Assembly (NCBI GenBank): GCA_964247055.1
Contig: OZ176057.1
Span: 2,542,001 to 2,606,000, forward strand
Origin: Paragordius varius
Taxonomy: Eukaryota > Nematomorpha
Direction of reading: 5' to 3'
DNA length: 64,000 nt
Position numbers and translations under genes: made by a program. Below the pieces are notes generated by a model that saw only the letters and a list, made by a program, of their open reading frames with translations, searched no databases and was not told the DNA's origin. Below are positions 24,201 through 35,730 of this stretch, in pieces. Position 1 is the first letter of the stretch. Each line of letters begins with the position of its first letter.

Positions 24201-27200
24201 ACAAATATATTTTTTAATTTTTTGAATAACCTACAGTTTTTCATGGCAAAATAATGGAATAGAGATTTGGTTAAAAACCAAATTTAAATTATATATACCA
24301 TTTATACCTCCGATTTACCCTTGAACAATTCAAATCAATTTAACCCTAAATAAATTATATGTTTTTGGGCTAATATAACTAATTATTAATATAAATATTT
24401 TTTTATGGATTTTTATCTGTATTAAGTTGACAATGAAGTTATATTTTTTTAAAAAAATCTAAAAATATATGATGTGTAATTTTCAAAACATACAATTTAT
24501 TCAAGGGTGAAATGGAAATGTTCAAGGGTAAATTTGAGGTGCGAATGGTATCTAAAAAATGAGCAGACTTAAAAATTGGCTATATATAAAACAGATCTAT
24601 AATTTTTACATTTTATTGCATTATAACTTTAATTATTACAGAATACGTTTATAGTAGAGGTATATTTTGCTAAAATGTTATTAATTATTGCCAAATATAT
24701 TCTGGTCTAATAATAGAGTAAAAGTGAAAAAAATAACTAAAAGCCAATAATACTGCCCTTTGTTGTATATGTTCTTTGGCCATAATAATTACCAACTTTC
24801 TAGCAATGTATATTTTACTCATATACTGTATATTATAAAATATTGTAATCAAAGGCTGTTAGTAAAAATATTTTTATCAATCAAAAATGCTGGTAACTAA
24901 TTGGTTCTAATAAAATTTCTGTGCACATAAAATATACTCGAATAGTCATTCGAATCATGCGTAAAATTTTGCTCAGCACATTTCACAAACCCATAAATGC
25001 CTTCATTAGAATCTTGACACGTGGAAGGACAGTCACCATTTTCGCGAAAACAACTGGCTTAAATATTGTGTTAGATTAGTAAAATTCATTTTTACAATTA
25101 TAAGTATTTCATATATGAAAGCCTTTTCTATAGCCAAGTTTGGATTTGAAAAAAATTAATGGATTATTTAGTTTTACTTTTTAAAGGGCAGAATGCCTCA
25201 TCACTGGAATCGAAACAATCAATTTTGCTGTCACATAATTTTTCCACCGATAAACATTGCGTTGAATTGGTATTTAGGTTAGATGGACATGTAAAATATC
25301 CCACGTTATCTGGACACGCTAAATTTTGAAAATTAAAATACGAAAAAAAATATTTAAAAGAGATCTTTTGTATTCAATAAATAATTGCACGCATAGAGAA
25401 TATTTTGGTATTTGTGAAAACTGGGAGTAGTCGATAAAGGAAAAATGAAATAAACCGTTAAGCTCTGTATGAAATATCATTTAATTTAAACAAATATTTA
25501 ATAATATTTACATTAAACCAAGAAACACATTGAACTTTAAATTATATATATATATATATTTCAGTTTTATATAATATTTGAAAAAAGGGACAATAAAATG
25601 ATCAACATATGTGGATTATTTCGAAACATTATTTAATAGCTATGATCTCATAGGAATTATAATACGGTGCATTCATACATTGATTGTTTACTTGAGGGAA
25701 AAATAGATTTAAAAAAATATTTATACGTATGATAGAAACTCCTTACTCAGCAGCTATCATTAAAGAAACGCTTGACTAAAATTTTTGCCCTTTAACAGGC
25801 AATACGAAAAAACCTTCTCGAATTTTTAGAGTCACATACCTTGGGCAAAAAAATACAATCAAAAAATTATTTTTGTGGACTTTGTTTTTATTTTGAAAAA
25901 AATGGCATTTTACGGGGGTAGCGGGTAAAAAGAGGGCCTAAATCAAAAAAGTGAGTCGACTATGTTCAGCGCGATCAAAAATAAGTAAACCAAAATTATA
26001 TTTAAAATTGAATGGTCCAACACGTTCTCCAAAAAATTGACTCAACCCATTTTTCACACGGGGTGGGCCCGAACTGGGGACCTAATTCCAAAAAAGGGTA
26101 AAGCTATTGTCGGGGCATTCATTAATGATTATATTTTTTTGATGTTTGGATTTGATTGGGTTCACCGGTTTTCCGGAAACAGATCACAAAGTTACATGAA
26201 ATATCGTTTTTTAGCGGGTAGCTAAGTACCCACCAGCTATCATCATGGAAACGCTTGACTAAAATTTTTGCCTTTCAACAGGGAATACGTGGAATCCATA
26301 TAGAATTTTTACGATCTCATACCTAGGGCGAAAAATCGATTTAAAAAATCATTTTTATGGACTTTGTTTTTTGAAAACAATGGCATTTTACGGGGGTAGG
26401 GGGTAAAAAGAGGGCTAAATCAAAAAAGTGACTCGACTATGTTCGGCGCAATCGAAAATAAGTAAATAAAAATTATATTTGAAATTGAATGGTCCAACAC
26501 GTTCTCCGGAAAATTGTCTCAAAAACACGATTTTTGTGGACTTCTGTTTTCAAAAAAAACCGTTTTTCATACGGGGTGGGCCCGAACTGGGGGCCTATTT
26601 CAAAAAAGGGCGAAGCTATTGTCGGGACATTTATTAATGATTATATTTTTTCGATATTTGGATTTGATTGGGTCTACCGGTTTTCCTGTACCAGATCACA
26701 AACCAGCATTTTCCATTTTTATAAATATATAGATTACTGATAAAAAACGAGTAATGTGACAATGTCAAGCGCAATTATATATTTCAATTTATTGTAAGTT
26801 TTTTATATTTTAGTATTAAAAATATTTTTTTTAGTTAAAATAACGCGAGACTATTGAAATGCAGATTTACATTATAAACAAAAAGTAGCATGGTTTCAGG
26901 AAATTTTATTTAAACACTGAAAATATTGGAATCTATTTTACCATTTTTCCTTTCCTCAAATTATTTTAGAAAAAGCGTACGCATTTACCTAACCTATTTT
27001 TGTTTGTCCTATTTGGACGGTTACATACACATTTCAATTTTTGTAATGGAATTTTTGTAATATATAAATTAAAGTTCATGAAAACGAGACGATCAAAAGT
27101 TGAAACAATGATAAAATGATATCTAAATGTTAAAATCTCTTTAATTAAATTTTAAGTTAAAGTGTAGTTTTGAAAAATATTATGACACACATTGAGCAAT

Positions 27201-28401
27201 TACAAATGGAATGGTATACCGTTAAATGGAAGGAATCATTTTTGAATCCAATTTAAATTATAACATAGCACCAGTCATAAACTTTTGAATGACTCTATAT
27301 AAAGCATTATATTCTCTTTTTTGAATAAACAAACAATAGAATACTATTTAAACCCAAAAAAACAATTTAAACCCTTTTAAATGCATACTTTTACAACTAA
27401 ACGTTTAAAATCAGTGGCATTCTAAAAGAGGTGTATCCAACACGCGATCATTCAAAAAATTTTTGCGAATTCGAATATAAAAATTTATACTATATTTTAT
27501 AAATTTAAGAAATTATCTAGCTATAGTATAAAATTTATATGTTATATTTTAATAACTAAATTCAAATTTCTATGTTTATGATAAATGTAGGTAAATGAAT
27601 GTTTTAATTTGCCAAGTGAAAGGTACAAAAATTTCATTGAGTCGCCGCAATTTTTTTTACAGTTATATGATTGAAATATAATAAAAAATTTGTTATCCTT
27701 TTTGTTTGATCAATGCTGCCCGCAAAATTTTTCAAGATAAAAATGCGGTTCGCGAAGCGATTTGTGATGGTCACACTTGATCAAAAAATAGATAATTTGA
27801 TTTTTTTGCCATTTTTTAGATTACCTGCATCATAATTTATACCATTATTTTGTGATTGCGCTAAATATATGTTTGAAGTTTTAATTTTTCAGTATAATCA
27901 AAAATTATAACATAAGATCAAGAAATAAATTAAAAGTTTTAAACAATAATTACTAAGGACAACATCAATAGGTCCACTTTAAACACCCTGAGATAATATC
28001 ATCAATCTGTCTCTTCTTGCTAAAATTTTCAACTTTATTTTTGATAAAAAATTATTTTGATATAGCCCATGTTTGGTATTATGATATGTGTGCAGTCAAA
28101 AATTAAGTTACAATATGCTAACCTAAGGAATCAAATAACCAAACTACAAAAGATGATATTCCATTAGTTGTTTGTGGAATTATTACATTTTTAGGCAAAT
28201 TTTGTTCACCAAATGATGGATTTAAGAAACAATGATTAGGGGCCAGCAATTCGAAATCGGACGAGATTTCACAATCTAAATTTAGAGGGAACGTGGCGGG
28301 TAAAATAATAGGATCAGTGCTTTGTATGTTTGACAGAATATTCCAGAAAAGTCCAATTGATAGGATTAATAAAGTTTTAAATGATGTTGCTATGATGAAT
28401 T
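21275..28401 (-). CDS. Single-pass membrane protein with an LDL-receptor class A domain (5' end not found)
   Basis: Seven minus-strand exons join in consistent phase: 28123-28401, 25178-25318, 24938-25057, 23899-24146, 23063-23336, 22006-22353 and 21275-21468 (about 533 residues). The first listed exon lacks an ATG and starts in phase 1 with a hydrophobic, signal-like stretch, so a short upstream exon is missing. Exon 25178-25318 is an LDLa module: CPDNVGYFTCP...CLSVEKLCDSKIDC...DSSDEAFC, with the acidic Ca-binding SDE. Next comes a Cys-rich segment (CFRENGDCPSTC). An extracellular region with several NxS/T sites and GVYSCVRWDAYC follows. One membrane helix in exon 22006-22353 (about TLIITIFVWVFGFLTIAMTI) precedes a cytoplasmic tail ending RSYLYP. 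If the last splice is not used, translation stops soon after the helix. Inferred role: cell-surface receptor or adhesion protein. Ligand and closest family are unknown. Confidence 0.8.
22502..22801. mobile_element. Family-B miniature transposon in an intron
   Basis: Ends ACAGTAAAAATATAAATTAT and ATAATTTCATTTTTACTGTA, about 300 bp. It lies in the 709 bp intron 22354-23062 of the LDLa gene and makes up nearly half of it. Confidence 0.8.
24147..24225. mobile_element. Family-B transposon end at a splice acceptor
   Basis: TTGAAATTATAATATGGACA with AAATTTAAAAG matches one end of family B. No partner end is visible. On the minus strand this terminus runs up to within about 20 bases of the acceptor of exon 23899-24146, so the 3' end of the intron is probably transposon-derived. 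Confidence 0.5.
24296..24551. mobile_element. Family-A miniature transposon in an intron
   Basis: TACCATTTATACCTCCGATT at the left and the inverted TGAGGTGCGAATGGTA at the right, with CCCTTGAACAATTCAAAT inside. It lies in the intron 24147-24937 of the LDLa gene. Confidence 0.75.
25741..26730. repeat. Two tandem ~490 bp units in a long intron
   Basis: Unit 1 (about 25745-26228) and unit 2 (about 26232-26730) share the same order of blocks: CAGCTATCATNAAAGAAACG-like start, GGCATTTTACGGGGGTAG, AAAAAGAGGGCCTAAATC, GAATGGTCCAACACGTTCTC, CGGGGTGGGCCCGAACTGG and GATTTGATTGGGT. Each unit also looks internally duplicated (ACGGGGGTAG...AGAGGGCCTAAATCAAAAAAG versus ACGGGGTGGG...GGGACCTAATTCCAAAAAAG). 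It is more G+C-rich than its surroundings. Short open frames within it are not convincing genes. Confidence 0.75.
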
Positions 28402-29216
28402 CTATAAGATAATTTGTTAAAAGTTTTGATCAATATTTGATTTTAATTAGTTTTTTAAGGGATTAATTAAGGAGATTTCAAATACAAATTTTAGCTTGTG
28501 CGCGTAAGATAAAATAGGCCTCTTTTTATGTTAAATATGAAATAGAATACAGTCAAATTCGATACTTTAATTTTTAATGTTTTTAAAAAAAGTATGTTAA
28601 ATTAGTCAACCACAGAAATCACCTCAACTTTTTGTAATTTTACAGCTATAATAAATATTTGAGCAGGGAACTTCTTATAAAAACCCCTATTGTGTAAAAA
28701 AAGACATGGCTCTTTTTTAAAATATGCAAAAAATTAATTTTATTTGATGATGTTTTAATTAATGTGTATTATGATTAATAATATATAATAATACAAATAT
28801 TTGCAAAAACTCATAAGATTATTAAGCTTATTTTGTGGTTTCCCTACAACCTAAATTATGGGCTAAAAATTAAACTTTAGATAGGAAAAGAACAAGATTA
28901 TCATCATCAATTAATTTTTATGCGCTTTTAATTAAAAAAATGTATTATCAGAGGCAGGATTCAATTAACATAATCTGCATATGTTTAAGGATTTTAAGAT
29001 TAACGGATTAAAACTTATATATGCGGAGTATAGAGCGCGTTAAAAAGATATGAAGAACATTCAAAAACAATAATTTTGGATTTTAGGAACTAGTTTTAAG
29101 TAATCTGATAAATATTATGATTATAGTTTGCCAAATAATTTATAGCGATGATGTTGTTTATAAAAATTTGTAATGAATTTATTTTGTAATATTCCTAATA
29201 TCATGGACTGAATACT

Positions 29217-29493
29217 TACAGTAAAAATTGAAATTATACGGACAAAACGTTATGATATATAGATAAATATTTTCTAAAAGACAAGCATACTTTTATGAAC
29301 CTTGATTTTTTTTATATAAGCTATTTAGTTATATTTGTAAAATATAGAATTGATTGTGTTAATAATTTATATCGATTTCACACGTTGTCATTTAAAACAA
29401 TGAGTTATATCGAAATAAGTCAAGATCAAAAATGGTTGTATTTTAGAAAAATTTATTTGTCTTTACGTTTTGTCCGAATAGTTTTTACTGTAA
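29217..29493. mobile_element. Family-B miniature transposon
   Basis: TACAGTAAAAATTGAAATTA at the left and AATAGTTTTTACTGTAA at the right, with inner inverted ATACGGACAAAACG / CGTTTTGTCCG. Length about 277 bp. Confidence 0.85.
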
Positions 29494-29596
29494 TATAAAT
29501 ATCCTGAATAAAATCAGTTAATTACTTTAAATAAACAATATATAATATAATCCAGTAATTTATTCATATGCGAGACTACAATGTAAAAGTTAAGAT

Positions 29597-29620
29597 ATAT
29601 ATATATATATATATATAAAA
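29597..29620. repeat. AT dinucleotide microsatellite
   Basis: A run of about twelve TA units, just downstream of the small gene on the minus strand. Confidence 0.9.
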
Positions 29621-29662
29621 AGTAGATATTTTGCGGAGCTTTTATTATGCCCAAAGAATTAT

Positions 29663-31071
29663 TTATCGATTATGTTGCGTGATTCGTTGTCGGAGTTCGT
29701 TTAAAACTTTAGATTCCTCCCTGGGGTCCAAAATATCAGCTGATCGCCCTAAATCATTTCCGCCATCAACAATTCCATGGTGGTGTTCCTTATATTGAAT
29801 GACAGGTAAATTTGGTGGAACTGCCTTAGTAGGAAATGCAGATGGTATATTAATTTTGTCAGCTGTGACACCCAACCCTAAACCGGTTGGGTCATAATCA
29901 TATGTTTTGGGAACTGGGCCAAGACCGGCTTGTTTAAATTGAAAAGCATCTGTTCTTTGACGATCTTCAATTTCACGGAGAATGGATGCGTTATTCATAC
30001 CTAAAGTATAGATAAAAATATTTTTTAAACAAAAATTAAAAACACCTTAATATATTTTAAAATTGTTTTTTGTAAATAAAAATATCTTTAAAACAAATTT
30101 ATGATCGTGAGCTCTAATATAAAAAATCCATTTTTTGACCTATTTGGCGCAATATTTTTGAACAGTATAAATACTCATTTCATACTTCGTACCATATTTT
30201 ATCAAAAAATTACTAAAAATACTAACAAAAAAATTGTTAGGAATATTATATATTTATTAATTTTATATGCAGATTTTAAAATAATGTATATACAAAAAAC
30301 TGTGTTTTATTAATCAATTTTTACTTATAATATCCATAAAATGATTTAAACAAGAAACACCCCTTTTGTTTGATTTCTTTTTTCGATAAATAATAAAATA
30401 AACCATGAAGCCCTGAAACAATATAACCAGCAAGAAATCTTGAACACAATCATAAAAAACTAAGAAAAAATATTTGTTCAAATAAATTTTTTGTATAAGA
30501 TGAGTTTTGACAATGAACGAGTAACAATGATGGTTAAAATAAACACAATAGTTTAGACAGTCTCTTTTAAAATCTAATAAAATATTTTTGTTAATTCCCA
30601 CAAAATATTTAGCGAATCCGTCGATTTTTTAATCTAAAAATGCGACCCGCAAAGCTATTTGTGTTTAACACCCCTGTTTTAGAGTATATTCTTTCAAAAC
30701 TATCGAATTAATATTTAGGTAATTTAATTATATATAAATACTATAAAACATGAATAAACCATTCATAAACGATATTTTAGTGTTTACATCCAATTATAAT
30801 TTCTGAAATCAACACCATCTTCTTGTTATAAATAAATTAAAGAAAAATCATTATGCATGGCTAGTCGTAAGCAATTTTCTGGCAAAAAATTTTCAGGAAA
30901 AAGTAATTATAATTTTACATGTTTAAAATAAACCCAATCTAATTTATATTTGACAAATGTAATTATAAAACAACTGACAAATGGATATTATTCAATTAAA
31001 CTATGATTATGGGTCACAAACATACCTTTTTTCAACCATACACAACACTTACTTTTTGAATTATTAGACAT
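29663..31071 (-). CDS. Small conserved-looking hypothetical protein, two exons
   Basis: Exon 1 (31053-31071) is 19 nt: an ATG and five more codons, ending AAAAA|GTAAGT. Exon 2 (29663-30000) starts after TATACTTTAG. Both junctions are phase 1 and together give 118 residues. The product starts MSNNSKSMNNASILREIED and contains an ordered Gly/Pro-rich middle (GLGPVPKTYDYDPTGLGLG) and an acidic/basic helical C-terminus. It has no signal peptide, membrane helix or Cys cluster, so it is probably intracellular. I do not recognise the family. Alternatively, translation may start at the ATG two bases into exon 2. The 1,052 bp intron separating these exons shows no clear transposon. Exon 2 is very likely coding; the joining of the tiny first exon is inferred from phase and donor quality. 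Confidence 0.7.
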
Positions 31072-31245
31072 ATTTAAAAATTATTTTTTAGTATTTGAAA
31101 GTTTGATATTCCTATATAACGCTTAAACATTCAATTTGATTTTCTTAATTTGATTAGCTTTAGGAGTGTTGAATTAAATAAACCCAGTTGTTTGTCTGGT
31201 AAACTTTAAAATCTTGAATTATTAAAATAAAAAAAATTGAGAAAA

Positions 31246-31530
31246 TACAGTTAAAACTGAAATTATACGGATAAAATGTAAAAATATAAAGACAATTTCA
31301 ACCATACTTTCATAAATTTACCTTATTTTTCACAAATAAATTATTTAATTACAATCGTAAAATATATAATTGATTGTATTACCAATATCCTTGTGTAATT
31401 CATACATAAAAATTCTAAACAGTAAGTTATAAGTCAAAAAATCAAGATTTAAAAAATATATGTAATTTTTTCGAAAAATATTTGTCTTTATATATTAACG
31501 TTTTTTATAATTCCAATTTTTACCTGCATT
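31246..31530. mobile_element. Family-B miniature transposon
   Basis: TACAGTTAAAACTGAAATTA and ATTATACGGATAAAATG at the left; a degraded right end around ACGTTTTTTATAATTCC. It sits just upstream of the small gene at 29.7-31.1 kb. Confidence 0.65.
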
Positions 31531-32061
31531 ATAATTTATAAATGCATTTATCAAACAAATTCAATGCAATATGCTATAAAAACAAATTTTTTTGTGACAT
31601 TAAAGAAAAATGTTAAATTTAATTGGCAAAATTGTTGCGTGTTTGGTTAAAAAAGATTTTTTAATTTAGAGATTGGAACCGGTTCCCTTAACTTTTTGAC
31701 GAAAAATATTGGCTGTAAGTATTAATTCACAAAATATTAGTACACACTTTATAAAATCGACATAGTAATCACACAATGCAACTTTTTCTCGTAAAATCAT
31801 AAAAATCAGTTAGTTTGATTTAATTTTGAATAAGATTGATAGGAAAATTAACCATAATAATGTTTAACATATGTTTGAAAAAAATTGTCAAAAAATGATT
31901 AAAAAGATGGGTCAAAAAAAGTTAAATAAAAAAACTGTTAAAAAAGAAAAATAGACCCGTTTTTGGAAAAATAGTTGTGGTTCCAAAACGATTCCAAATC
32001 CAATCCCTGGTTTAAATCACAATCAAAGAAAAAGATTTTAAAAGCCAAAAAATTGATAACT

Positions 32062-32702
32062 TTATTTAAAATTTATACTCTCTTTAAAACTCATTTTCGA
32101 CGAAGTTTTTCCTTTTGATTCAGTCATGGTATGTTTAATTTTTCTTTCAATACCAAAGTAAGTCCGGACCCCTGGAATACGGAGAAATCCAACTTGTAAA
32201 AGACTAAGGAAATTGTTGCAACACCAATAACATAAAATGGCCTATAAAATTGAAAATATATACAACGGACAAAACGTAACAATATAAAGATAAATATTTT
32301 TTTCTCCAAGATACTACCATACTTTTTAAATCAGGATTTTTTTAATATATATTATTACTGATTGTTTTAAATTCCAAATTACAAAATAGACATGTATGTT
32401 TGTACCATAATCAATTACATGTATTTTACGATTGTTATTAAATGATGTTTATAGGACAAATAATGTTTAAAAAACTATGGTTGTCATTTAAAAAAAAATT
32501 TTCTTTTCTCCGTATAATTTCATTTTTTACTAACTGTAAAAACCGCTTGAAATTAGATGAAAATATGTGTAGCTATATTGAAAAAGATTACCTTTTAAAA
32601 AGCTAATATAATTTTAAAAATATAGTCATTATTACATAAAATCTAAAAGTATATGTCATTAGAAATAAAAAAAAACACTGTATTCCCAAAATCCTATCAA
32701 AT

Positions 32703-32745
<43 letters not shown>

Positions 32746-35688
32746 CTAGGTAAAAAATGGTAAAATCTAAAATAACTTAATAAACCGCTTGAAATTTGAA
32801 ACTAAAAATCAGGGCACCAATAGGCATTGCTCTAAGGAACCATTTTACATAAGGCGCCGCATTTGGTTGCATACCTTCAGTTCCAAGCTAAAACAAAAAA
32901 ATTAAAAATAAAAAAAATTAAAAATAGAAATTAAAAATATAAATTAAAAAAAATAAATAAATTTTTTCACACTCAAAATAAAAAATATGGAAAGAGGGTT
33001 AGTATAAGATTAAGAAACATTTGTTAGAAAATTATATATATTTTAACTTTGCCCTTTTTTCTGTGTAAAAATAGGGTGTAAAAAGAAAATATTTTGGGAC
33101 AACACATATAATGTTTCAAACATTATCTTTTCTTCAAACCAAAAATTATAGTTTTTGGAAAAAAAATTAATTTAAACATATATGATCTGACCTAAACTAA
33201 ATAAACTTATTGCAATTTTAAACATTTTTTAACATAAAATATGATGTTAGAGTAGACAAAGTTACGCATAAATGTTAAAATTATAAAAAAAGTTATTAAA
33301 ATATTTTTTATCTCATATATCCCATTTAGGTACACTTAAAACAAAATTATTAAATTAAAATAATTTAACCTAAAAAAAAATAAACCAAAACAATTTTATA
33401 CAATTTTTGTAAAAAAAAATAATGTATGGTTTAATTACATAATATATAAAATTGTCAAATTTTACGCTTTTTATTTTTTCAATTAAATTATCGCTTTTAA
33501 CTTTTTTCTCAAAACTCACAATTTAGACTAAACATTTTACTTTTTTCTTTTAATTTAAATTTATAAAACAAATTCTCAATGGAATTCAAAATACAATATT
33601 TCTAAAAGATACAACCATGTGAAAAATATGTAAAAAATAAACATGTTTGCTTTGAGGTTACTGTATATACCATTTATAATTTAAATTCACGCTTGAACAA
33701 TTCCTAGTTCACCCTCAAACAATTCAAATTACCCCTAAAAATAAATTATGTGTTTTCGAGCTAATATAACTCATCATTAATATACCATTTGCAGTTCAAA
33801 TTTACCCTTAAACAATTCAAATTCACCTTTAAAATTTATATTCATCCTCGAACAATTCAAATTCACCCTCAAATAAATAACATGTTTTTAAGATTAAAAA
33901 ATACCTATATTTTACAATATTTTTTAAAACAATATTGAAAAATAATAAATTATGCCATAAAGATATAATTTGTATTAATACTATATTAGTTCGAAAACAC
34001 ATAATTTATTTATAGGGTAAATTTAAATTGTTCGAGGGTGAATTTGAATTGTTCAAGGGTGAATTTGAATTGTTCAAAGGTGAATTTAAATTGTTCGAGG
34101 GTGAATTTCAAGTGTAAATAGTATATCTTAATACACTCAATACAGTATAGAGCACTTTTTAAGACCATATATCAGTATTTTAAATAACTAAAATACAAAT
34201 TAATTTAAATGTCATTAAAATGACATTTTTTCATTTTTATAATTAAAATCATTTTGAAAAAAAATGTGTGGAAAAAAATTGTTGAGTAATAAATAAGTAT
34301 GTAGCTACTAATATAAAACCTAAGGATCTTATAAAGAAAATTATAAAATGAATGATTTGGTTGCACATTATGCCTTTAAATGCAAACATAAAATAAATTA
34401 GGATACGAAGTTAAAAGGATATGCAAAAAAAATATTAAAGGAAACTTTTTATATAGACAAAGAACAAAAAATTATGAATAGAAAGAAAGATCTTAACAAT
34501 ATAAATAACATTACAAACTTAAATATATTTACTTTATACTTTATATATTAGTTTATATTTTAATTTTTACGTTTGACAAAGATTACTTGTAGAATCAAAA
34601 CGCTCAATAAATTCACTTAATTTTAGCTAAATTATCATTCAAATAACAATTTAGCCATTTTATACAATTAACTTTTTTTGTCTTATATACCATTTACAGT
34701 TCAAATTTACCCTTGAACAATTCTAATTCACCTTTAAACAATTCAAATTCACCTTAAAAATAAATTATGTGTTATCGAACTAATATAACTCATTATTAAT
34801 ATGAAATATATGTTTATGGTATAGTTTATTATTTTTTTAGTATTATTTTAATTTAAAACAAAATTTTTATTTTTGAAAAATATATAAAATATAGGTAATT
34901 TTTAATTTTAAAAAACATGTATTTTATTTGCGGGTGAATTTGAATTGTTCAAGAATGAATTAGGAGTTATTCAATAATAAATTTTGAATTGTTCAAGGGT
35001 GAATTTGAATTGTTCAAAAGTAAATTTTAGTTGTTGCTTAAGGGTAAATTTTAATTATTGTTCCAGAATGAATTAGGAATTGTTCAAGGGTAAATTAGGA
35101 ATCGTTCAAGGGCAAAATAAACATTGTTAAAAGGGTGAATTATAATTGTTCAAGGGTGAATTAGAAATCGTTAAAGAGTGAATTAGGAATTGTTCAAGGG
35201 CAAATTAATAATTGTTCAAAGGTATATCATTCGTATAATATCATCAAAAAAAAATTATTTAACTTAGGAGGTATACTTACTTCAATCGTAAAAAACAGCG
35301 TTGCAGCCGTAATAATTGGCAAGGCATAATAAGGATCAGGTATTGTAAGATCTGGGAACCATAAAATCCCTCCGTTTTTCATACTTTCTATGGGGGCTTG
35401 GGCCATGGCCCTCAAACCAAAAAACATGGAAATAAATACGGGCGCCTATTGATTTATTCATATTCATTAATTCCAAACATATATAATGGTAAAAAATAAT
35501 TTTTTATAGTGTTGATTGAAAAAAAAATTGAAAATTTCAAGTAAAAAAATGTGAAATTATACGGACAAAATGTAAAAATATAAGAAAAACTGAAATTTTC
35601 AAAAGACAACCAACCATACTTTTTAAATCTTGATTTATTTGAATATAACTAACTTATTGTTTAAAATGGTAAAGTGTGAAATAGAGAG

Positions 35689-35730
<42 letters not shown>

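Noticed and set aside
26037-26740. Short open frames in the tandem 490 bp units
   Set aside because: The units' frames do not stay aligned and no domain is recognisable; they follow from the G+C-rich repeat core.
28402-29216. Candidate first exon of the LDLa gene near 28880-28900 (MMIILFFSYL on the minus strand)
   Set aside because: No donor gives the required phase 1, so the missing first exon remains unassigned.
32124-32309. 61-codon minus-strand open frame
   Set aside because: It is a shadow frame of the last OXA1L exon; the family alignment (FLSLLQVGFLRIP) is in another frame.
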